This document shows, piece after piece, positions 1 to 6,307 of a DNA stretch of 9,267 nt (position 1 is its first letter; every line of letters begins with the position of its first letter). Position numbers and translations under genes: made by a program. A model generated the notes under the pieces. The model was not told the DNA's origin. It made no database searches and was given only the letters and a program-made list of their open reading frames with translations. Where the stretch lies: NCBI GenBank assembly GCA_947628325.1, contig CANQZL010000051.1, positions 1 to 9,267 on the forward strand, written 5' to 3'. Source of the DNA: an uncultured Bacilli bacterium (GTDB lineage: Bacteria > Bacillota_I > Bacilli_A > RF39 > UBA660).

Positions 1-1049
1 TGAATTTTAAAATTATTACTATTAAAAGGGATATTAACTTCGCCACTTTCAATAAATTCTATAATCTTACTAAGTTTTTCTGTAGGATTATTTTTCTTTA
101 AACCTTCAACATATTTTTTCCAATCATTATAAGTATTACCCATACGACTTTTAATAGTTTGTCTAACATAATTAACTGAAGCTTCAGTTATTTCCATCAT
201 ATTAGTATTAATATTAGCTTTTTTTCTTAAATTAGCTAAATCTTCTCTACTTAAAGGTTTTCCATGAACTAAGCTTTTTCCTTGTTGATATGAACCACGA
301 CCAATAATCGTTTTTATTTCTATTAAAGTAGGTTTTCTATTAATTTGAGCTCTTGTAATAGCTTTGTCTATTTCTCTAATATCATTACCTTCAGCTACAT
401 AATCGACTTCCCAGTTGTAATTAATAAATTTCTGAACAATATTTTCATTAGAACTTATTTTTAAATCACCATCTAGTGTTACATCATTAGAATCATATAA
501 AACTATTAAGTTATCTAAAAAAAGATTACCAGCTAAAGAGGCAGCTTCATTAGCTATACCTTCCATTAAATCACCATCAGAAACTAAACAATAAACCTTG
601 TAATTTAATAATTTTTGTTTAGTAACTTCTTCGTCTATTAAACCGGCAAGATATTTTTGAGCAATAGCCATTCCTACAGCATTAGCAAATCCTTGACCTA
701 AAGGACCAGTTGAAACTTCTACTCCAGGTGTAACTCCATATTCTGGATGTCCAGGAGTTTTAGAATTTAATTTTCTAAAATCAACTAAGTCATCGATAGA
801 AATATTATAACCAGCCATAAATAACATAGCATAAAGTAAAGCTGAACCATGCCCAGCACTTAAAACAAAACGATCTCGGTTAGGCCATTTATCATCTTCA
901 GGGTTAAAATTTAAATGATTTAAAAAAAGGGACATAATTATTGGAGCAGCTCCTAAACAGATTCCAGGATGACCACTTTTGGCATAAGAAATCATATCTA
1001 CACTCAATATTCTTAAACTATTTAAAGAATGTTCTAATTCTGGATTCAT
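1..1049 (-). CDS. tkt: Transketolase, N-terminal part (truncated by the window edge)
   Basis: Thiamine-diphosphate enzyme of the non-oxidative pentose phosphate pathway; it moves two-carbon units between sugar phosphates in the cytoplasm. The visible 349 codons cover the pyrophosphate-binding domain and the start of the next domain; the C-terminal part lies beyond position 1. Visible family marks are SGHPG with His27, the STGPLGQG loop near residues 112-119, the cofactor motif DGDLMEG at 158-164 with Asn188 in YDSND, and the HGKPLS loop with His262. These sit one residue away from the yeast transketolase numbering, so the N-terminus is intact. The ATG at 1049 is preceded by AGGAGAG (1057-1063) at a 7-base spacing. 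No downstream partner is visible. The frame is open to the window edge with no stop, as expected for a truncated gene. Identity is very secure; the exact paralogue class is not determined. Confidence 0.95.
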   Translation of the reverse strand, partial: MNPELEHSLNSLRILSVDMISYAKSGHPGICLGAAPIIMSLFLNHLNFNPEDDKWPNRDRFVLSAGHGSALLYAMLFMAGYNISIDDLVDFRKLNSKTPGHPEYGVTPGVEVSTGPLGQGFANAVGMAIAQKYLAGLIDEEVTKQKLLNYKVYCLVSDGDLMEGIANEAASLAGNLFLDNLIVLYDSNDVTLDGDLKISSNENIVQKFINYNWEVDYVAEGNDIREIDKAITRAQINRKPTLIEIKTIIGRGSYQQGKSLVHGKPLSREDLANLRKKANINTNMMEITEASVNYVRQTIKSRMGNTYNDWKKYVEGLKKNNPTEKLSKIIEFIESGEVNIPFNSNNFKI

Positions 1050-1071
1050 ATCATCACTCTCCTACTATATA

Positions 1072-1100
1072 ATTATAACAACTATCTACTTGAGTAAACA
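1072..1100 (-). promoter_or_regulatory. Probable extended -10 promoter for transketolase
   Basis: On the minus strand a perfect TATAAT (1072-1077) is preceded by TGT, giving the extended -10 form TGnTATAAT. The -35 is poor (TTGTTT or TGTTTA around 1095-1101), which is common for extended -10 promoters. Predicted transcription would start near 1065, only a few bases before the Shine-Dalgarno. Confidence 0.5.
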
Positions 1101-1102
1101 AT

Positions 1103-1138
1103 AAAAAAATAAGAAAAATTGTAAACTTTTCTTATTTT
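1103..1138 (-). terminator. A/T-rich terminator hairpin after the glycosyltransferase
   Basis: Perfect 12-bp inverted repeat (1106-1117 with 1127-1138, 9-base loop) overlapping the TAA stop of the upstream gene; on the minus strand the 3' arm runs into a T-tract. The stem holds only one G-C pair, so it would be weak. The same symmetry would also work on the plus strand. It separates the glycosyltransferase from the transketolase. Confidence 0.45.
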
Positions 1139-2271
1139 GTTTCTAGATTTTTCATGACAATATCATAAAGTTTTCCCATTGCTTTATCATTATGGTTTTC
1201 TTCCATATTAGATTTCATTTTTTCAATTATCTCTGGTTTATTAGAAATGTTTTCTAAATATTTATAAAAATAATAAGAGGTTTTTATTCTTTTTCCATAA
1301 CCATTTTTTTCAAAATACTTGTAATTAGCTACTTCTTGACCACCACTACAATTAATCATAATAACAGGTTTATTAAAATATAGACTTTCAGTAGTTTGAG
1401 CACCTCCAGGTTTAGTTACAACAAAATCACATATTTGCAATAGTTCAGGAACATTATTGACAAAACCTAAAGTTTTTATGTTTTTAGCATCATATTCTTT
1501 AATCCACTTGTCTACTTTTTCTTTAGCTTTTTGATTTTTTCCTGCTACATAGATAAAATCAATATTTAAATTGCCTTTAATAACTTTTCTAATATAAGGA
1601 AGTGAATGAGTTCCCCCATTTCCACCACCACCAAAGAATAAACAGATTGGTCTACTACCATCAAAACCATATTTACTAGTTGCTTTTATTATATCAAAAG
1701 AATCGTTGGTAATAGGATTTATTGGAATTCCTATAGCTTTTATCTTACTTCTTTTAATGCCTTTTTTTACCAAGTATGCTACTTCGTCTTTATCACCAAC
1801 TATAATAGCTTGTTCTCTCTTATAACTTTTTAACCATAAGGAATGAGCTTCATAATCAGTAACAACAGTAATAAGTTTGGAATTAATTACTCCTTTACGA
1901 TTATAAAAATCAATAAGACTACTACCAAAGAAATGAGTTGAAATAGTCATATCAGGATTAAATTCAGAAATAACTTTTTTCATTCTTTTATTCTTAAATA
2001 AACTTAAACTAGTATGATTAGCTATTGTTGCACTAATTTTTGTATCAAATAAATCATATATTATGGACCATCCTAAAGGAAACTTTAATAAAAAAAAGTC
2101 GGTTACTTTTTGACTTAGTCTACCTAAGATAGGGGTTGAATATGAAAGAATATCAATGGCTTTTATTTCTAGTTCAGGATCACGAGATTTAAAATAACTC
2201 TCAATATATTGAGCTATGGCACGATGACCATTACCATACATTGCATAAGTTAATAAAATTCTTTTTTTCAT
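1132..2271 (-). CDS. MGDG-synthase/UgtP-type glycolipid glycosyltransferase
   Basis: Predicted GT28-family enzyme that adds a sugar from a UDP donor to diacylglycerol at the inner face of the membrane, making the glycolipids typical of low-GC Gram-positives. The 379-residue protein has the N-terminal MGDG-synthase motif YGNGHRA (residues 12-18), the TDYEAHSLWL segment (138-147), GIPI (181-184), the glycine-rich GGGGNGG loop (214-220) that begins the donor-binding half, and TKPGGAQTTES (286-296), the nucleotide-sugar site near the C-terminus. Length matches the family. I chose ATG 2271 because AAGAGG lies 9 bases upstream (2281-2286) and the conserved fold begins at once with KKRILLTYA; an in-frame start at 2301 would add ten poorly supported residues and lies upstream of the Shine-Dalgarno. 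Known relatives include UgtP (B. subtilis) and plant MGDG synthases; the sugar (glucose or galactose) and number of additions cannot be read from sequence. Confidence 0.88.
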   Translation of the reverse strand: MKKRILLTYAMYGNGHRAIAQYIESYFKSRDPELEIKAIDILSYSTPILGRLSQKVTDFFLLKFPLGWSIIYDLFDTKISATIANHTSLSLFKNKRMKKVISEFNPDMTISTHFFGSSLIDFYNRKGVINSKLITVVTDYEAHSLWLKSYKREQAIIVGDKDEVAYLVKKGIKRSKIKAIGIPINPITNDSFDIIKATSKYGFDGSRPICLFFGGGGNGGTHSLPYIRKVIKGNLNIDFIYVAGKNQKAKEKVDKWIKEYDAKNIKTLGFVNNVPELLQICDFVVTKPGGAQTTESLYFNKPVIMINCSGGQEVANYKYFEKNGYGKRIKTSYYFYKYLENISNKPEIIEKMKSNMEENHNDKAMGKLYDIVMKNLETK

Positions 2272-2292
2272 AATACAATACCTCTTAAATTG

Positions 2293-2321
2293 ATTATACA
2301 CTAAATTTATTTTATTTTAAA
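2293..2321 (-). promoter_or_regulatory. Probable promoter of the glycosyltransferase
   Basis: Minus-strand TATAAT (2293-2298) with a weak TTTAAA-like -35 at 17 bp. It lies between the terminator of the small membrane protein gene and the glycosyltransferase start, so the gene would be transcribed independently. The predicted leader is about 15 bases. Confidence 0.45.
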
Positions 2322-2347
2322 TAAAAAAAATATCAGAAATCTGATAT
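2321..2347 (-). terminator. Rho-independent terminator of the 44-residue membrane protein gene
   Basis: Stem ATATCAG/CTGATAT (2330-2336 with 2341-2347) with a 4-base loop; on the minus strand it is followed by a run of eight T. The stem touches the TGA stop of the small gene. A dedicated terminator is good evidence that the short frame is a real, monocistronic gene. Confidence 0.75.
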
Positions 2348-2481
2348 CATTTTTGTAAAAGTACTACTGAATTTTCTTCTTCTACATTACCTAATCTAGC
2401 ATTTACAGCAACTACTCCTAATACAATGATTAGATAAAGTAAAAAGATGCCTGCCAAATTTCCTAGAAGTTCTTTTCTCAT
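2347..2481 (-). CDS. 44-residue single-pass membrane protein divergent from lexA (candidate SOS-induced peptide)
   Basis: Not recognised as a known family. The 44-residue frame begins MRKELLGN, has one hydrophobic helix at about residues 11-28 (GIFLLYLIIVLGVVAVNA), then a short tail with an acidic cluster EEE (34-36) ending VVLLQK. Positive residues before the helix predict the N-terminus inside and the tail outside. The ATG at 2481 has AAGGAG 8 bases upstream (2490-2495); the in-frame ATG at 2487 is only 2 bases from it and is less likely. The gene has a perfect consensus promoter with a LexA-like box in its spacer and a good terminator directly at its stop, so it looks like a complete transcription unit. 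Its position matches yneA of Bacillus and sosA of Staphylococcus, small SOS-induced membrane proteins that block division next to lexA, but it is shorter, has no LysM domain, and shows no clear similarity. A division-inhibitor role is inference from context. Confidence 0.78.
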   Translation of the reverse strand: MRKELLGNLAGIFLLYLIIVLGVVAVNARLGNVEEENSVVLLQK

Positions 2482-2513
2482 TGCCATCACTCCTTTTCCC
2501 TTTTACCAACTTC

Positions 2514-2542
2514 ATTATATATCGTATATTTGTTCGTGTCAA
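2514..2542 (-). promoter_or_regulatory. Perfect consensus sigma-A promoter of the small membrane protein gene
   Basis: On the minus strand TTGACA (2537-2542), a 17-bp spacer, and TATAAT (2514-2519) match the vegetative consensus at all twelve positions. Start of transcription is expected near 2507, giving a leader of about 26 bases. Such a strong promoter normally needs tight repression, which fits the operator lying inside the spacer. Confidence 0.85.
2523..2536. promoter_or_regulatory. Putative LexA box 1, in the promoter spacer of the small gene
   Basis: Read on the minus strand this is CGAACAAATATACG. The left half CGAAC is a perfect half-site of the Bacillus-type LexA box (CGAAC-N4-GTTCG); the right half ATACG is degenerate. 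It lies wholly between the -35 and -10 of the small gene promoter, where bound repressor would block RNA polymerase. The match is by eye. Confidence 0.55.
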
Positions 2543-2552
2543 TACAAAATAT

Positions 2553-2564
2553 AAACATTTGTTT
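2553..2564. promoter_or_regulatory. Putative LexA box 2, overlapping the lexA -35
   Basis: AAACATTTGTTT is a perfect 12-bp palindrome of the form AAAC-N4-GTTT, one transition per half-site from GAAC-N4-GTTC. Read in the same orientation as box 1 it shares AACAAAT. Its edge overlaps the -35 of the lexA promoter, consistent with autoregulation. The two box centres are 29 bp apart. Confidence 0.5.
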
Positions 2565-2591
2565 GACTTTTTACATTATGTATGTTAACAT
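2563..2591 (+). promoter_or_regulatory. Probable lexA promoter
   Basis: TTGACT (2563-2568), a 17-bp spacer and TAACAT (2586-2591). The predicted start would fall at about 2598, within the Shine-Dalgarno TTGGAGG, so the leader would be extremely short or the true -10 lies slightly upstream (TATGTT at 2581-2586 lacks a well-placed -35). Confidence 0.45.
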
Positions 2592-2608
2592 TAAATTGGA
2601 GGTAAGAT

Positions 2609-3229
2609 ATGGATAAGAATATTACAAAAAGACAAGAAGATGTCCTTAACTATATTAAGAAATATGTCGTTAAGCACGGATTTCCACCTTCAACAAGAGA
2701 AATTGGTAGTGCTTTAGGACTTTCATCCCCTGCTACTGTTCATACTCATTTAAAAAAATTAGAAGATGCTGGTTGTATACGTAAAACTAATTCTAAATTT
2801 AGAACAATTGAAATAGTTGGTGAAAATGAATTTGCCAAGAAAAATGAGGAACTAGTTAAAGTCCCTCTTCTAGGTAAAATTTCTTGTGGTAATCCAATTG
2901 AAGCGATTGAAAATCCTGATGAGTGGTTTACTCTTCCAGCTAGTTTAATTCCTGCTAGAGAAACTGTTTTCACTTTACTCGCTAAAGGTGAATCAATGAT
3001 TAATAAAGGCATATTTGATGGAGATATAGTTATTGTTCAGAAACAAAATGTGGCAAGAAATGGTGAGATTGTTGTGGCGATGACAGATGAAGGTGAAGTT
3101 ACTTTAAAAACTTTTTATAAAGAAAAAGATCATATAAGACTTCAACCTGAGAATGACACAATGAGCCCAATTATTTTAAATAATTGTACAATATTAGGAA
3201 AAGCAATTGGTCTATACAGAAATTTATAA
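2609..3229 (+). CDS. lexA: LexA, SOS repressor and self-cleaving protease
   Basis: Represses DNA-damage genes and cleaves itself when stimulated by RecA filaments. The 206-residue protein has an N-terminal winged helix (about 1-70, with STREIGSALGLSS and the recognition helix near 39-50) and a C-terminal S24 latent protease domain. Catalytic Ser129 is in GESM and Lys167 in TLKTFY; the end HIRLQPEN...MSPIILNN...ILGKAIG is typical. Length and spacing follow B. subtilis LexA (205 residues; Ala91-Gly92, Ser127, Lys165) with a uniform shift of two. The odd point is the scissile bond, which is Cys93-Gly94 (KISCGNP) instead of the usual Ala-Gly. The ATG at 2609 has GGAGG 6 bases upstream. It is a single-gene unit, divergent from the small membrane protein gene and likely autoregulated through box 2. 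Very secure. Confidence 0.97.
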   Translation: MDKNITKRQEDVLNYIKKYVVKHGFPPSTREIGSALGLSSPATVHTHLKKLEDAGCIRKTNSKFRTIEIVGENEFAKKNEELVKVPLLGKISCGNPIEAIENPDEWFTLPASLIPARETVFTLLAKGESMINKGIFDGDIVIVQKQNVARNGEIVVAMTDEGEVTLKTFYKEKDHIRLQPENDTMSPIILNNCTILGKAIGLYRNL

Positions 3230-3262
3230 AAAAAAAAATCATCAAAATCTGATGATTTTTTT
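3230..3262. terminator. Bidirectional terminator between lexA and the rhomboid gene
   Basis: Inverted repeat with arms 3232-3244 and 3250-3262 (core TCATCA/TGATGA, 5-base loop) flanked by A-runs and T-runs, so that both strands show a hairpin followed by a T-tract (7 on plus, about 10 on minus). It follows the lexA stop at once and overlaps the rhomboid TAA, ending both convergent transcripts. Confidence 0.88.
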
Positions 3263-4424
3263 ATCTAAAAAAGATTAGATATGATAAGACAGCTAAGTAA
3301 ATTAATAAACAGATTATACCATTTATTCGTTCAGATTTTTTAGATTTACCATTTATTCCAACAACCATTGTTATTAAAAATCCACCAAGTAAACCACCTA
3401 TATGACAAGCATTATCAATACCAGATGATAAAAATCCAATGGCTAGGTTAGCTATAATAACTGGTAGAACTCTTTGTTTTAAAGCTGTTCCTAAGTATGT
3501 ACGATATTGAAGACCAAAATAGACCATAGCACCAGCAAGACCAAAGATTGCTCCTGAGGCACCAACTGATACAACTAGGCCTTTACTTAATGCAGCAGAA
3601 AGTAAACCACCACAGATACCACTGACTAAATAAATAATTAAAAATTTATATCGACCAATAAATGTTTCCATTTGAATTCCTAAAATATATAAAGAAATCA
3701 TATTAACTAAAAGATGCATAGCATTACCATGTAAAAACATATAAGTAATTAAACGCCATACTTCACCAGCTTTTAAGAATAACAAATTATTAGCTCCTAG
3801 TTTTAATAAAGTAGCTGTTCTAACACCATTTAGAGCATCTAATCCATCTAAAGCCATAGTTACAATAAACATAGCAATACATAAGAAAGCTAATAAATAA
3901 GTAAATATTATTTTTTTAGGTTTAAATGTAGATTCATATAACTTATTATCTTTTTCGGTTTTTTCATTAATATCTTTGGTAACATTAATTATTAATTCAA
4001 TACCTGAAGTATCTTTAAGTAATTTATCATTTATATCAGGGAAAGCATCTAAAATACCTTTGTTTGTAATATTTAAATCATTATCTTGTAATAAAACAGG
4101 AGTAATATGTTTAGTTTCTTCTAATTGTAAATCTTCATTTACATCAAGTAATATATTTAAAGTATCAACATTAAATGATAGAGTTTTCTTTTTTATTTGC
4201 TTTACTATACTTTTTATTTTATATGTATCATAATTTAATTGTTCTTTATTAAAAATATTATTAGAATTAATTCTTACTATACGATAAGGTCCTTCTGAGT
4301 TTTCTAACCATATTTCATCTTTAACTCCATTAACAATTATGGGATTATAATTTTCTTCCGTGATAAAATAATGAACTAACTTCATAATAATTTCATCTTT
4401 TTTATCCATTAAAATTGTACTCAT
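3261..4424 (-). CDS. Rhomboid-family intramembrane serine protease with a cytoplasmic N-terminal domain
   Basis: Predicted integral membrane protease cutting transmembrane segments of other proteins. Residues 1-170 are soluble, charged and contain no motif I recognise; residues 172-387 hold about seven hydrophobic helices. Catalytic marks are all present: Ser290 in GASGAIFG (helix 4), His341 in NACHIGGLLGG (helix 6), and the HLLVN segment (237-241, Asn241) after the WRLITYMFLHGN loop. The layout with an N-terminal cytosolic domain, six core helices and one extra C-terminal helix (368-386) resembles B. subtilis YqgP/GluP, although that protein is longer and has tetratricopeptide repeats that I do not see here. 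ATG 4424 has GGAGGG 5 bases upstream (4430-4435). It is a single-gene unit converging on lexA. Catalytically intact as far as can be read; substrate unknown. Confidence 0.9.
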   Translation of the reverse strand: MSTILMDKKDEIIMKLVHYFITEENYNPIIVNGVKDEIWLENSEGPYRIVRINSNNIFNKEQLNYDTYKIKSIVKQIKKKTLSFNVDTLNILLDVNEDLQLEETKHITPVLLQDNDLNITNKGILDAFPDINDKLLKDTSGIELIINVTKDINEKTEKDNKLYESTFKPKKIIFTYLLAFLCIAMFIVTMALDGLDALNGVRTATLLKLGANNLLFLKAGEVWRLITYMFLHGNAMHLLVNMISLYILGIQMETFIGRYKFLIIYLVSGICGGLLSAALSKGLVVSVGASGAIFGLAGAMVYFGLQYRTYLGTALKQRVLPVIIANLAIGFLSSGIDNACHIGGLLGGFLITMVVGINGKSKKSERINGIICLLIYLAVLSYLIFFR

Positions 4425-4448
4425 ATTTTCCCTCCTATAAATAATTTT

Positions 4449-4477
4449 AGTATAAATTTTTAATCTCGTAAAGTTAA
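4449..4477 (-). promoter_or_regulatory. Probable promoter of the rhomboid gene
   Basis: Minus-strand TTAACT (4472-4477), 17-bp spacer, TATACT (4449-4454). A second perfect TTGACA lies further upstream (4500-4505, minus) but has no convincing -10 at 16-18 bp. The 192-bp gap 4436-4627 must also hold the promoter of the plus-strand membrane gene, for which I see no clear candidate. Confidence 0.45.
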
Positions 4478-4627
4478 ATCTTCTTTAGATAAGTTTACTT
4501 GTCAAAAGTAATATTTATAAAATATATCATATCCTATCATATAGTTATCTTATTTGCAAATTTAGATATTATGTATTTTTAGAATACTTTTTAAATTACT
4601 TAATATGATTAACTATGAGGTGAAATA

Positions 4628-4963
4628 ATGATTTATATTTTAATTATAACTTATATAGTTGTATTATCGTTATTAACTTTTTTATTTTGTCATATTATTT
4701 ATGAAAAGAAAATGAAAAATGATTTATGTTTTTTTGTTATATCAAATTTTATTCTTTCCTTTTCTTTCTTAGTCTTCTTTTTTTATTATAAAGACTACCT
4801 ATTTAGTTTAGTTAATATTTTTTTCTTACTAATTAATACAATATTTTTAAGTTATGAAATAAGGTTAACTTATGATAAATATAAATTATTTTCTATGCCT
4901 TATCTTATCTATATAGCTTTTATTTTCTATCTTATTTTTGACTTGTTTCTAATGAATCTATAA
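4628..4963 (+). CDS. Small hydrophobic membrane protein, four predicted helices, family unknown
   Basis: I do not recognise this 111-residue protein. It is dominated by Phe, Ile, Leu and Tyr and shows about four membrane segments (residues 2-24, 33-52, 56-76, 88-108) joined by short charged loops: YEKKMKND, YYKDY, YEIRLTYDKYK. No catalytic motif or signal peptidase site is visible. A strong Shine-Dalgarno GAGGTG (4616-4621) 6 bases before the ATG argues that it is translated. It is one of only two plus-strand genes here, and its last 32 bases overlap the 3' end of the RluD-family gene on the other strand, with no terminator visible between them. Base composition is even more T-rich than the neighbours, as expected for a hydrophobic protein. 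A chance open frame cannot be excluded, but the ribosome site and regular helix pattern favour a real gene. Confidence 0.62.
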   Translation: MIYILIITYIVVLSLLTFLFCHIIYEKKMKNDLCFFVISNFILSFSFLVFFFYYKDYLFSLVNIFFLLINTIFLSYEIRLTYDKYKLFSMPYLIYIAFIFYLIFDLFLMNL

Positions 4964-5837
4964 ATTCTTGAAATTCTTTAGGTAATGGGCACTCAAAGTG
5001 CATTTCTTTTTGAGTAATAGGATGAATGAAATCCATTTTATAAGAATGTAAGAATTGTCCAAATGAAGTAGCTTTTTTAGTATTATAAACAGGATCATTA
5101 TATATAGGATATCCAATATAATTCATATGTACTCTTATTTGATGAGTACGTCCTGTTTTTAAAATTAAACTTACTAAGGTATAGCCTTTATATCTTTTAA
5201 GAACTTTTAAATAAGTAAGAGCTTCTTTGGAATTTTGAGCTACGACAGCCATTTTTTTTCGATCTTTAGGGTCTCTACCTATTGGAGCATCTATAGTAGC
5301 ACTATCATGAGGAAATTCTCCACATATTAAAGCAATATATTCTCTTTTAATTTTATCATGATTTTTAAAATACTCAGTTAATATACTATGAGCTTTATTG
5401 GTTTTGGCAATAAGTAAAAGTCCTGAAGTATCTTTATCTATTCTATGAACTATACCAGGTCTTTCTTCACCATTTATATCACTTAAATTATCTGTATAAT
5501 ACATTAAACCATTTACTAAAGTATTATCAAAATTACCACTACCAGGATGGACTACTAAACCACTAGGTTTATTAATTACCATGATATCTTCATCTTCATA
5601 TAAAATATCTATATCCATTTTAGTTGATTTAATATCACTTTTAATTTTAAAACCATCTTTGATTAAAATAACATCATTTTCTTTAACATGATATGATGAT
5701 TTTTGAGGTTTACCATTAACTAAAATGAAATCTTCATCAAGCATTTTAGTTATTAAACTTCTTGAATACTCAGTATTATTTGCTAGATACTTGTCTAGTC
5801 TTTCGTTTTCGTTTTTTACTACTATCTCCATTGACAT
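4932..5837 (-). CDS. RluA/RluD-family 23S rRNA pseudouridine synthase (YlyB-like)
   Basis: Converts uridines to pseudouridine in structured RNA, most likely 23S rRNA as for RluD. The 301-residue protein has an N-terminal S4 RNA-binding domain (ERLDKYLA near 12-19, FILVNGKPQKSSYHVKEND at 37-55) and a catalytic domain with the family motif HRIDKDTSGLLLIAK (131-145), whose Asp134 is the expected catalytic residue, followed by REYIAL and the GRTHQIRVHM segment. Length is normal. I chose ATG 5837 because AGAGG (5843-5847) is 5 bases upstream; a GTG at 5843 overlaps that Shine-Dalgarno, and ATG 5831 is 11 bases away. The start lies inside lspA (62-base overlap), so translation is probably coupled. 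Synteny lspA then rluD-like matches lspA-ylyB of Bacillus. It is the last gene of the sigG operon. Confidence 0.93.
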   Translation of the reverse strand: MSMEIVVKNENERLDKYLANNTEYSRSLITKMLDEDFILVNGKPQKSSYHVKENDVILIKDGFKIKSDIKSTKMDIDILYEDEDIMVINKPSGLVVHPGSGNFDNTLVNGLMYYTDNLSDINGEERPGIVHRIDKDTSGLLLIAKTNKAHSILTEYFKNHDKIKREYIALICGEFPHDSATIDAPIGRDPKDRKKMAVVAQNSKEALTYLKVLKRYKGYTLVSLILKTGRTHQIRVHMNYIGYPIYNDPVYNTKKATSFGQFLHSYKMDFIHPITQKEMHFECPLPKEFQEFIDSLETSQK

Positions 5838-6282
5838 CTTCACCTCTTATTATGGCATATATAAGCAAAATTACACCAACTACTATTGCAATATCTGCAA
5901 CGTTAAAAACAGGATAATTATAATTGAATATAAAGAAATCAAAAAAATCTCTAACATAGCCAAAGACTATACGATCAATTAAATTTCCAGCTAAACCACC
6001 TAGTAATAAACCAAAAGCGATATTATTTCGAAGATTTTTTTTAAAACAAAAAATAAAGTGATATATTAATAAAATGGCTATAATTGTTCCTATTATAATA
6101 GGAATCTTTGAATTGTCAAATAGTCCCCAAGCAGCTCCAAAATTATGACAAAGAGTTATATAGAAAAAGTTTTTAATTACTTTTATAGATTCCCCTAAGT
6201 TCAAGTAAGATGATACAATAATTTTACTTATTTGATCAACCAAAAGTGTCCCTATTGCAATAATTAACATTTTTCTGTTCAT
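5776..6282 (-). CDS. lspA: Lipoprotein signal peptidase II
   Basis: Membrane aspartic protease that removes the signal peptide from lipid-modified prolipoproteins. The 168-residue protein has four hydrophobic helices, an NFGAAWGLF motif (47-55), and the two catalytic blocks: GNLIDR (99-104, Asn100, Asp103, Arg104) and FNVADIAI (126-133, Asn127, Ala129, Asp130). These match the essential residues of B. subtilis LspA (Asn99, Asp102, Arg103, Asn126, Ala128, Asp129) with a shift of one. After the last helix comes a very basic tail of about 20 residues (KKRKRKTR) that is not part of the catalytic core and is encoded in the region shared with the next gene. ATG 6282 has AGAGGT 8 bases upstream. It sits 25 bases after ylmC in the same operon. 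Confidence 0.96.
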   Translation of the reverse strand: MNRKMLIIAIGTLLVDQISKIIVSSYLNLGESIKVIKNFFYITLCHNFGAAWGLFDNSKIPIIIGTIIAILLIYHFIFCFKKNLRNNIAFGLLLGGLAGNLIDRIVFGYVRDFFDFFIFNYNYPVFNVADIAIVVGVILLIYAIIRGEDVNGDSSKKRKRKTRQVSSK

Positions 6283-6307
6283 TGCTAAACACCTCTAGTT
6301 AATTATA

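Noticed and set aside
2583..2592. Palindrome ATGTTAACAT as a third LexA operator
   Set aside because: Its half-sites are in the wrong order for GAAC-N4-GTTC, and short A/T palindromes are common here. It may only reflect the lexA -10.
2746..3012. Open frame on the minus strand inside lexA
   Set aside because: It lies wholly antisense to a secure lexA and has no sensible ribosome site or recognisable domain.
3976..4233. Plus-strand open frame inside the rhomboid gene
   Set aside because: Antisense to the N-terminal domain of a gene with a clear start and terminator; composition is a mirror of that gene.
5725..5982. Plus-strand open frame across the lspA/rluD-like junction
   Set aside because: Antisense to two conserved proteins, no ribosome site, low-complexity product.
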